A DNA stretch of 33,351 nucleotides. Source: Acidobacteriota bacterium. Lineage in GTDB: Bacteria > Acidobacteriota > Blastocatellia > Pyrinomonadales > Pyrinomonadaceae. The notes below the pieces were generated by a model. The model saw nothing but the letters and a program-made list of their open reading frames with translations, made no database searches and had not been told where the DNA came from. The stretch is taken from contig JAFDVJ010000115.1 in assembly GCA_018269075.1 (NCBI GenBank), positions 1 to 33,351 of the forward strand, written 5' to 3'. The translations under genes and the position numbers were made by a program. Below, piece after piece: positions 1 to 6,142 of the stretch (position 1 is the stretch's first letter; the number at the start of each line of letters is the position of its first letter).

Positions 1-927
1 TTTAGACCGCTCAGTAATGAAAAACACTACGTTTTTTACTTTAAGCTGCCCTTCCAAAAAATCCACTGCTAACATTATAGCGGTTTTTAGTATCCTCATT
101 CCTTCTATCAATAAATCTGGCTCAACATCTACAAGATCATCTGAATCTATAGTATCGCAAGTGAGAGAGGCTAACATTCTCATTAAAAGTGACTGATCAA
201 TCTGTTCATACCCTTTGTCGGATAAGGCATCTAGTAACTCGTCAATCTCCCGACGCAGGTCAAATTGATCGGACCATGTCCACGCAGTTAATAATTCGAG
301 ATTGCTTAGTGGCGTCCCTGAAGAATTAATTCTCTGAAAAATGCTACAAACTTCCTTATTGCTTCGTTCCTTTATAGTAACTACCGGAAACTCATAATCC
401 TTAAATGCTTCAGTTAATTTCCCAATCTTATTCTTTTGTTCATCCTTAAACTTGGCCAGTTCAGCTAAAAGCTTGGTTGTATCTAGAATTGTGTTTAGAT
501 GTATTTTATCCTTTCCTCCAGCAAGTAAGTGATGCATAAAGCAATCTTCATCCGGTATATAACAAATATTAAAACGATCCGCTAATGCTGCATCTGCCGT
601 GTTTTCATCAGAATGAAATACTCCGTAAAGAGTAGTTAGACGTTGTTGTCCGTCAAGTATATAATTTACGGGATAATCTTCTGATGTTTCCGGTAACTTA
701 AAACCACCCACATTACGCTCATGGTTTAGCTTTTCTTTTGTGGCCCACATTAAGAGCGATCCTACGGGATATCCCCTATAAATGGAATCAAGCAAACTAA
801 GGATTTGCTCATCACTCCATATGTACTGCCGCTGAAAAACAGGAATTTTTATATTGCCGCGCTCAACATCTGAAAGTAATGAGGCGAGACGAGGACTTGA
901 AGGTGTAATTTTACTTGCTGAAGCCAT
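1..927 (-). CDS. DUF262 / GmrSD N-terminal-type protein, C-terminus cut by window edge
   Basis: An open frame runs from ATG at 927 to base 1 without a stop, giving the first 309 residues. Visible DUF262 motifs are FQRQYIW (31-37) followed by a helix and GYPVGSLLMW, LDGQQRLTTL (91-100), and FQRINSSGTPLSNLELL (197-213). In this family the DGQQR region resembles the ParB/Srx nucleotide-binding fold. Members include the N-terminal part of GmrSD-type modification-dependent restriction enzymes and other proteins of defence islands. Whether a DUF1524 HNH nuclease domain follows cannot be seen because the C-terminus is outside the window. Base composition is strikingly AT-rich compared with the genes to the right, which suggests recent transfer. 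The gene points away from the phage block. A defence role is inferred from the family, not shown. Confidence 0.88.
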   Translation of the reverse strand, partial: MASASKITPSSPRLASLLSDVERGNIKIPVFQRQYIWSDEQILSLLDSIYRGYPVGSLLMWATKEKLNHERNVGGFKLPETSEDYPVNYILDGQQRLTTLYGVFHSDENTADAALADRFNICYIPDEDCFMHHLLAGGKDKIHLNTILDTTKLLAELAKFKDEQKNKIGKLTEAFKDYEFPVVTIKERSNKEVCSIFQRINSSGTPLSNLELLTAWTWSDQFDLRREIDELLDALSDKGYEQIDQSLLMRMLASLTCDTIDSDDLVDVEPDLLIEGMRILKTAIMLAVDFLEGQLKVKNVVFFITERSK

Positions 928-1380
928 AATCTTAATATCCTATTAATTCTTGTAAAAATATTAATGTATCGTCCAATCTGGACTTTGACTCTTGCTGAAT
1001 TAAATTAAGTCGAAAATTTAAGAGTAATTTTTAGATAGTTGAGTTACTATCTTTAGCAAATTCGATTAGTAAAAGGTAATTTTGACAACATTGATCTAAA
1101 TACCTCAGGTTAATCAATAATTTTTTCATCAAATCTGCGGCATTTTATCAACTTGATAGAATTTATTCAATTTGTCGGACAACCTTTAATTTATCTGGGG
1201 CCAATATATCTAGGCAACTTATATTAACTGACTTGGATAATATAATAATACCGTTTAAAAACTGCCCTTGTTTCTTGACAATTTTCAATTCGTCGAAACC
1301 ACCGCTCGCTTTTATTTTGCTAGATTGATCGTGGCGACGAATTATGTCCCTCATCTCTTGTTACTTTCAACTATAAAACT
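928..1380. other. AT-rich spacer between DUF262 gene and phage block
   Basis: About 450 bases of AT-rich DNA separate the DUF262 start from the first phage gene. Apart from one possible 63-residue minus-strand frame I see no convincing gene, tRNA, long repeat or clear terminator. It presumably carries the DUF262 promoter. The composition changes sharply at about 1380-1420, marking a junction between DNA of different origin. Confidence 0.6.
1163..1354 (-). CDS. Possible small protein of unknown function
   Basis: This is a 63-residue frame from ATG at 1354, upstream of and in the same direction as the DUF262 gene. The composition is protein-like, with a basic N-terminus (MRDIIRRHD) and a hydrophobic patch (NGIIILSKSVNISCLDIL). 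There is no well-spaced Shine-Dalgarno: the only AAGAG abuts the start. I recognise no family. In AT-rich DNA a frame of this length can arise by chance, so the call is weak. Confidence 0.25.
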   Translation of the reverse strand: MRDIIRRHDQSSKIKASGGFDELKIVKKQGQFLNGIIILSKSVNISCLDILAPDKLKVVRQIE

Positions 1381-1755
1381 ATGGCAAATCCTGCAAATCT
1401 TACAGTAAACGAATTATCGGCGAATGCGGCCGTCGCGCAGCCGGCGGCGCAATCGATCGACACGAACGGCACGCTCAACTGCCCGGTCAAATCGCTGACC
1501 GACCGGCTGATGATCGAGCTCGTCAACAACGACGACGCGGCCTGCACCGTCACCTTAAAGGCCGGCACCGGCGTCCAGGCGCACACGGCGCGCGATCTCG
1601 CGGTTTCGATCGGGGTTGGCGCGGCAAAGGTGATCGGCCCGCTCGAGTCGGCCCGCTTCGTCAAGGCGGACGGCTCGATCGACGTCCAGTTTCAGGCCGC
1701 GACCGGCGCGCCGGCGATGGCCGTCCGTGTTTACCGGCTCCCGGCAAACATCTAA
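1381..1755 (+). CDS. Phage structural protein, head-decoration-like
   Basis: This is a 124-residue protein with alternating beta-strand-like segments (LTDRLMIELVNND, CTVTLKAG, AKVIGPLESARFVKADGSIDVQF, MAVRVYRL) and no signal peptide. Small all-beta proteins of this style commonly lie next to head or connector genes in tailed phages and often decorate capsids. The family assignment here is by style only. It is the first gene of the phage block, so the capsid and portal genes one would expect to its left are not adjacent; the AT-rich DUF262 segment is there instead. No clear Shine-Dalgarno precedes the ATG. The gene is followed by a 58-base gap and the small acidic protein. Confidence 0.6.
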   Translation: MANPANLTVNELSANAAVAQPAAQSIDTNGTLNCPVKSLTDRLMIELVNNDDAACTVTLKAGTGVQAHTARDLAVSIGVGAAKVIGPLESARFVKADGSIDVQFQAATGAPAMAVRVYRLPANI

Positions 1756-1813
1756 CCGAACAGAGGGAAATGTGTAGTTTCGACTTCACGTTTCCCCTTT
1801 TTTTATCAATTTT

Positions 1814-2077
1814 ATGATCACCTGGTTCAAACGAAACGACGGCGTACTTTTCGCGGCTGAAGAGAATTCGGCCGCTTTTCAAATGATGACGCGCAGCGGC
1901 GAATTCAGCCCCTGCGACGAAAACGGCAGCGAACCGGAGCCGGCGACCGAAAATGAAGGTAATACTCAGTCTGAACAACCCGCTTTGGAAAACACCGGAA
2001 CGCCGGAGGATCCTGGACAAAGCGGTCCGGCAAAGCGCGGCCGAGCTCGAAAGTCTGATAAAACGGAAAATTCTTGA
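1814..2077 (+). CDS. Small acidic phage protein
   Basis: This 87-residue protein starts MITWFKRNDG. Its middle is acidic and disordered-looking, rich in Glu, Pro and Asn, and its tail is basic (KRGRARKSDK). Short proteins of this layout are common between head and connector genes of siphoviruses, but no function is known to me. Its last 125 bases overlap the start of the gp10-like gene in another frame. That overlap is long for phages but looks genuine because both readings are protein-like. No strong ribosome-binding site is visible before the ATG. Confidence 0.5.
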   Translation: MITWFKRNDGVLFAAEENSAAFQMMTRSGEFSPCDENGSEPEPATENEGNTQSEQPALENTGTPEDPGQSGPAKRGRARKSDKTENS

Positions 2078-2483
2078 TTCGAGTCCCGCCGGCAAAGTCT
2101 ACCGGCGCGGCGCGATCTTCAAAAGCGGCGCGGCCGCCGACCGGAAATTAAACCGCACCCGGTTCAAACGTAAATTCTTTTCGCTCTTTGACGAGAAATT
2201 CGCCGTCGCCTTCGAGTTTCACCGGGCGAGCGCGCCCGGGCAGCCGCCGGCCGTCTCGACGGGCGGCCTTCTGAATTCGATCCGGGCGCGCGCCCTCGGC
2301 GAATTGAAAGCCCAGGTCGCGACGGCTCAAAAATATGCCGCGGCGCTCGATCAGGGAGCGAAGATAAAAAACGCCCGCATCGCCGCCCGGCCTTTTTTCG
2401 CGTCGACGGCCGAAGAGTTCAGAGCCCGGTTCAAACAAAACCTGATCGACGCGATCAAACAGGTAGGAGTCAAAGCTCAATAA
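1953..2483 (+). CDS. HK97 gp10-like head-tail joining / minor tail protein
   Basis: The protein has 176 residues. Typical gp10-family features are an N-terminal helix (ILDKAVRQSAAELESLIKRK), a SPAGKVYRRG segment, then GLLNSIRA, QKYAAALDQGAKIKNARIAARPFF and a C-terminal amphipathic helix. Proteins of this type sit at the neck and help connect or complete the tail. The chosen ATG has GGAG about 12 bases upstream. No later start retains the conserved N-terminal helix, so the 125-base overlap with the preceding gene stands. The stop codon TAA shares its last base with the ATG of the next gene, so translation is probably coupled. Confidence 0.75.
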   Translation: MKVILSLNNPLWKTPERRRILDKAVRQSAAELESLIKRKILDSSPAGKVYRRGAIFKSGAAADRKLNRTRFKRKFFSLFDEKFAVAFEFHRASAPGQPPAVSTGGLLNSIRARALGELKAQVATAQKYAAALDQGAKIKNARIAARPFFASTAEEFRARFKQNLIDAIKQVGVKAQ

Positions 2484-3070
2484 TGCCTTACGCAGACAAA
2501 GACCAGCTCATTTCCGATTACATCCCGGAAGCCAAATCGAACGCTGAAAAAGATGCGATCGGCCGCATTTTGGACGGCGTTTGCGCTTTTGCGGATTCAT
2601 ACTGCCGGCGCGCGCCCGGCTATTTCAACCCGTCGCCGGCGGATCCTTCCGTCAGGCGCGTCCGGGGCGAAGGGATGCGCTTTCTGCGGCTGCCGGTCCA
2701 CGTCGCGGGCAGCGTCTCGCTCGTCACGTTCGACGGCCAAACGATCGACACGGCCGATTATTACGAATCGGATAAAAACGGCTGGCTCTATCTCGAGAAC
2801 AACGGCTTCGGCCTTGAACGCACATTTTTTGCCGCCTGCGAAAACCGCTGGATCCCGGAAGGCCTCTACAAAGTGACCGCCCGCTGGGGCTATCCGGCGA
2901 CGCCGGCCGACCTCGAAGAAGCCGTCCGTTTGACGGTTCTGCGAGTCTGGGAAACGCAGAAAGGAACTTTGGGTCAGCTGATGCCTTCGGGGTTCGTCGT
3001 CGAGCGCGCGCTGCCGCCCCTGGCGCGTGAAATTTTAGACCGCTACAAACGCCGCGAATTCGAAATCTGA
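2483..3070 (+). CDS. Phage gp6-like head-tail connector protein
   Basis: This 195-residue protein matches the usual plan of gp6-like connectors. An N-terminal helix (YADKDQLISDYIPEA) is followed by a helix with DAIGRILDGVCAFADSYC, a beta-rich centre with LRLPVHVAGSVSLVTFDG and YKVTARWGYPATPADLEEAVRLTVLRVWE, and a C-terminal helix ending LAREILDRYKRREF. In HK97-like phages this protein forms the adaptor ring under the portal. It overlaps its neighbours by one base on each side (TAATG and TGATG), consistent with a translationally coupled operon. No portal gene is in the window. Confidence 0.78.
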   Translation: MPYADKDQLISDYIPEAKSNAEKDAIGRILDGVCAFADSYCRRAPGYFNPSPADPSVRRVRGEGMRFLRLPVHVAGSVSLVTFDGQTIDTADYYESDKNGWLYLENNGFGLERTFFAACENRWIPEGLYKVTARWGYPATPADLEEAVRLTVLRVWETQKGTLGQLMPSGFVVERALPPLAREILDRYKRREFEI

Positions 3071-3564
3071 TGCCGAACCTCACACCCGAAAAAGAGCTCT
3101 TGATTCTCGATGCGCTCAAGGCGAAGATCGAATCCGTCGCCGGCGCGGAAAACGTTCTCGTCGAAAATCCGCTGATCGATTCCAAGCAGGACGCCGTCGA
3201 GCGCCTGACGGTCCAGAACTCTGATGACCAGACGGAAGTAAAATACATTTACATCTCGTTTCTCGGCTTCGAAGACTCCGAGACGGACGGCTGCGACGAC
3301 GAGCCGGTCGTCACGCTGACCTACAACGCGCATGTCGTCTGGGGTTTCAACGAGCGCCGCGGCGACGAAAGTTTTTCGGAAAAGGATTTCAAAGCGCTGG
3401 TTTTGAATCTTCGCAATAAGTTTCTGGAGAGCCGCCGGGAATTGCTGCCCGACTGCGAACACCAACCGCTCAAACAGCAAAATTTTATACTTCTTGCTGA
3501 TGACCCGCTCACGGGCGCTTACTCTCACTTCATTGATTTGATTCTCAAGGTGGATATTTTCTGA
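3070..3564 (+). CDS. Phage tail-completion protein, possible tail terminator
   Basis: The 164-residue protein lies between the connector genes and the tail tube gene, where siphoviruses usually encode the tail terminator that caps the tube. It has an N-terminal helix (EKELLILDALKAKIESVAG), central strands with TYNAHVVWGF, a helix with KDFKALVLNLRNKF and a final strand LILKVDIF. This alpha/beta pattern and length fit terminator proteins. I assign the role from position and pattern, not from a recognised motif. Start and stop overlap the neighbours by one base each. Confidence 0.55.
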   Translation: MPNLTPEKELLILDALKAKIESVAGAENVLVENPLIDSKQDAVERLTVQNSDDQTEVKYIYISFLGFEDSETDGCDDEPVVTLTYNAHVVWGFNERRGDESFSEKDFKALVLNLRNKFLESRRELLPDCEHQPLKQQNFILLADDPLTGAYSHFIDLILKVDIF

Positions 3565-3770
3565 TGAAAACTAAAAAGCCCGCGCCGCCCGCACCGAACA
3601 TCGCCTTTATCGGAGCGAGGGACAAAAAGGACCCTCTGCGCGTAATTTCGAACGGCGATTCTCCCGCGATCCGGCTCCCGAAAAACCAGTCGAAGCCGTT
3701 TTACCACCCGCAGGCGAAAACGATTTGCCGGCTCTTCGGCTGGCTTTACAAACCGGTGGTCGGCAAATAG
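3564..3770 (+). CDS. Small basic phage protein, function unknown
   Basis: This is a 68-residue protein starting MKTKKPAPPAPN with a conspicuous basic, proline-rich N-terminus and a C-terminal GWLYKPVVGK. The ATG overlaps the preceding stop by one base (TGATG), which supports real translation by coupling. It lies just before the tail tube gene. I do not recognise a family; it could be a small minor tail or accessory protein. Confidence 0.5.
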   Translation: MKTKKPAPPAPNIAFIGARDKKDPLRVISNGDSPAIRLPKNQSKPFYHPQAKTICRLFGWLYKPVVGK

Positions 3771-3800
3771 AGCTTATTTTCAGCCCCGATTGATAAATTT

Positions 3801-5117
3801 ATGTCCTTTAATCCTCAACGTCTCAAAAAAGCCTTTTACGCGTTCTCGTCCGTTTTCAAAAAACAGACGGCCTTCGACGTCCCGCTCGCGGACGAAGATC
3901 TCGATTCCCGGCACAACTGCAGCGTCACGTTCGAAGACGTCGTCGAGCGCGAAACGATCTACGATTGCGGCCAGGAAGACGTTTTCGACGAAGAAACGAC
4001 GGCGCAGCTCAAGCGCGTCCGGCTCTCCTACGCGTCGATCACGCCGCAAAGGCTTTTCGGCTGGATCTGTCTGTTCCTCAGCTCGACGGCCGGCGCGACC
4101 GGCACCGCGCAGAATGAAGTCCAGACGATCACTTCCGACGCGACCGGCGGCACGTTTACCGCGACGTTCGCTTTCGAAGGCCTCACGGGCACGACCGGAG
4201 CGCTCGCCTACAACGTGACGGCCGCGAACTTCAAAAAGGCGCTCGAAGCGCTCGCCTCCATCGGCCCGGGCAACATCGCCTCCGTTACCGGAACTTTAGC
4301 GACCGGCTTTGTCGTGACCTTCGGCGGGCAGCTCGCGAAAACGAACGTGCCGCTCCTTTCGATCGGCGCCGGCTCTTTGACGGGCAATACCGGCGCGCCG
4401 ACGGTCGTGCAGACCACCGCCGGCGGGAACAAGTATCACGCCGCGACGCGTTCTTCGGACGACGCTTTGGCGAAGACCTCGATGGCCTGCGGATGGGAAG
4501 GAAATTCCGACAATCCGAAAAAGTATTTCAACATGGTCGTCGAATCGATCACGATCACGCTCAACCGCCGCAAGCTCGTGACGGTCGAGGTCGTCTGCCT
4601 CGCGAGATTCACGCCGGAGGAGCTGACCGGTTTTTCGGAACCCGACTGCGAAAACCTCCCGGGCCTCAAGGGCGCGGAATGCAAAATCAAGGTCAACTCG
4701 AATTACCTGATCGAAGAGTTCTGGCAGGCGACGATCGTTTTGAACAACACGGTTCCGACCGGCGACGATGCGTTTCCGTTTTCCGGGATCGAGGTCGCAA
4801 ATTTCGAGCGCGGCGACAAACCGACCTATCCGATCTCGATGCAGATCCTCGGCTCGGGCCGCGACACCGTGGGCACGCTGATCGAGGACGAAACGAAAGT
4901 CCCGGTCGAGTTTTTGATGGGCCTGCCGGGCAACCGGGCGAGCCTGATCTTTCCGAACGTTTTGATGAAGTTCGCTTCGACGCCCTCGGTTTACGTCGGC
5001 GAAAAGAACCGGTCGGCGCATTCGATCGAGGCGACGCCGCACAAGGACGCGACGCTTCACGCTCCGCTCCGGGCCGAAGCCTATCTCGACCAGACCGAGC
5101 AATTCGCGGCCGTTTAA
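3801..5117 (+). CDS. Major tail tube protein with inserted beta domain
   Basis: This 438-residue protein lies directly before the tail-assembly chaperones and tape measure, the standard place of the major tail tube protein. The N-terminal part (1-103) and C-terminal part (210-438) look like one tube-type protein interrupted by a separate Gly/Thr-rich domain at about 104-209 (bases about 4110-4427). That domain has the pattern NEVQTI, GGTFTATF, LAYNVTAANFKKALEAL, IGPGNI, GGQLAKTNVPLL and SLTGNTGAP. From memory, domains of this pattern recur in phage structural and large surface proteins. Inserted, surface-exposed domains are common on phage tubes. An 84-base gap with a good AAGGAG site separates it from the chaperone gene. 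Confidence 0.7.
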   Translation: MSFNPQRLKKAFYAFSSVFKKQTAFDVPLADEDLDSRHNCSVTFEDVVERETIYDCGQEDVFDEETTAQLKRVRLSYASITPQRLFGWICLFLSSTAGATGTAQNEVQTITSDATGGTFTATFAFEGLTGTTGALAYNVTAANFKKALEALASIGPGNIASVTGTLATGFVVTFGGQLAKTNVPLLSIGAGSLTGNTGAPTVVQTTAGGNKYHAATRSSDDALAKTSMACGWEGNSDNPKKYFNMVVESITITLNRRKLVTVEVVCLARFTPEELTGFSEPDCENLPGLKGAECKIKVNSNYLIEEFWQATIVLNNTVPTGDDAFPFSGIEVANFERGDKPTYPISMQILGSGRDTVGTLIEDETKVPVEFLMGLPGNRASLIFPNVLMKFASTPSVYVGEKNRSAHSIEATPHKDATLHAPLRAEAYLDQTEQFAAV

Positions 5118-5201
5118 CCACCCGGCTTATCCGCGGAGGTAAAAATCACGCCTTCCCGCATAAGCCCGCTTTTTACTTACCAGACAAGGAGACTTTTTTT
5201 A

Positions 5202-5543
5202 ATGTTTAGCGATGAAATTGAAGTGTCGGTAACTTACGGCACCAGGATCACCTTTTTTCTCAGAATGATCGGAATTGCGGAAGAAAACGCGATCCGCCAG
5301 AAAACCTTCGGGAAGACCGAAGCGGAAAAGGAAGAATTCGAGTATCAGAAAAACGTCGACGTGCTGGCCGAGTTGGCGACGAAGCTGCCCGAAGGCATGT
5401 TCAAAGACGCCGTGCCGCGATGCTCGACCGAGGAGGCCGTCAGAGGGTTTTTCAAGGAAAAAACGGCGCTCAACGAACGGATCGCTTACTTCGCGGTCCG
5501 CGGCTATTTTCTGCGCCTTCTCCCGTCGGAAAGTTTTTTGTAA
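5202..5543 (+). CDS. Tail assembly chaperone, short (zero-frame) product
   Basis: This 113-residue protein is preceded by AAGGAG. It contains a helical segment RQKTFGKTEAEKEEFEYQKNVDVLAELATKLPEG and sits between the tail tube and tape measure genes, like lambda G. Its final codons read TTT TTG TAA, so the stop lies directly after a slippery heptamer. In lambda-type phages the short form is made in excess and the frameshifted long form carries an extra C-terminal domain; together they coat the tape measure during tail assembly. Here the function is inferred from position, size and the frameshift signal. Confidence 0.75.
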   Translation: MFSDEIEVSVTYGTRITFFLRMIGIAEENAIRQKTFGKTEAEKEEFEYQKNVDVLAELATKLPEGMFKDAVPRCSTEEAVRGFFKEKTALNERIAYFAVRGYFLRLLPSESFL

Positions 5544-5884
5544 TTTTCAGGGAATGCTGCCGGGCATTCCTTGAGTTTTCCGTTTATCAATCGGAGCTCC
5601 CGCCCGAGCATCTCGACTGCGAGAACTGCGAGGAATGCCGGCATGACCGGCAAACCTTCGAAGAGGCGCTCAAAGAGACGCTCGCCGAGAAAACCGGCGA
5701 TGAATGGAAGAATTGGGGCCTCGACGATCTTCTCCGGACCGTGATCGATATTTCCGAGATCGAGCCGACCAGCCCGGCCGCCTGGTCGATTATGACCGAC
5801 CGGCTCGTCAAAGTCCTCAAAGCCGAACGCCACCGCCTTGAACGAATCGAGCGCTACAACTCGCGCAAATCCGAAAACAAATGA
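5202..5884 (+). CDS. Tail assembly chaperone, long product by -1 frameshift (G-T type)
   Basis: The frame downstream of 5543 continues in the -1 phase to a stop at 5882-5884 and encodes protein-like sequence with no good start of its own. A -1 slip at T TTT TTG (5534-5540) joins the first 113 residues to 114 more: VIFRECC, then PPEHLDCENCEECRHDRQ, a long acidic helix region and a basic end RLERIERYNSRK. The fusion has 227 residues. The Cys-rich stretch (CENCEEC) might bind a metal, which is only a guess. The 3' part overlaps the next small gene. Confidence 0.72.
5534..5575 (+). promoter_or_regulatory. Programmed -1 ribosomal frameshift signal
   Basis: Bases 5534-5540 read T TTT TTG in the zero frame, an X XXY YYZ heptamer, followed at once by the zero-frame stop TAA. 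After a five-base spacer, bases 5546-5557 pair with 5564-5575 to form a 12-bp hairpin. Its inner seven pairs (GGAATGC with GCATTCC) are perfect, and the outer five include two G-U pairs and close a six-base loop. Slippery site, short spacer, stem and a protein-like -1 frame all agree. Confidence 0.78.
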
Positions 5885-6080
5885 CGACTATCACCGGGCG
5901 AGAAGCTGCACGCGCAAACGCCCGTTTGCAACGCAGTTTTATGCTGAATCTTTTCTGGATTATCTGCTTTCTAACGGGCAGGGCGAAGGTCTGGAAGTCT
6001 ATCATTGCAAAGATTTTTGCGGGGAATATCATTTAGGACATTCAAAACTCGTAACCGGCGCGGCGCGATGCGGGAGCTGA
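5838..6080 (+). CDS. Small phage protein with Cys/His-containing C-terminus
   Basis: This is a frame of up to 80 residues. Its convincing part is RKRPFATQFYAESFLDYL followed by VYHCKDFCGEYHLGH. That end resembles small phage zinc-ribbon-like proteins, in which a Cys/His end such as YRCPxCGxWHL is typical. The start is uncertain: the only available codon is TTG at 5838, which overlaps the chaperone fusion by 47 bases and has no good ribosome-binding site. It lies just before the tape measure gene. Function unknown. Confidence 0.55.
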   Translation: MNESSATTRANPKTNDDYHRARSCTRKRPFATQFYAESFLDYLLSNGQGEGLEVYHCKDFCGEYHLGHSKLVTGAARCGS

Positions 6081-6118
6081 AGAAGTAATCCGCTTAAATT
6101 TTTTAATCCATAATTATT

Positions 6119-6142
6119 GAGGCTGAAATGCCTCTTTTTTTT
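6119..6142 (+). terminator. Terminator-like hairpin covering the tape measure start
   Basis: GAGGC (6119-6123) pairs with GCCTC (6130-6134) around a six-base loop and is followed by eight T residues (6135-6142). The loop and right arm contain the ATG at 6128, and the left arm contains its GAGG ribosome-binding site. It could be a weak intrinsic terminator, a translation-limiting hairpin, or both. The stem is short, so strength is uncertain. Confidence 0.4.
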
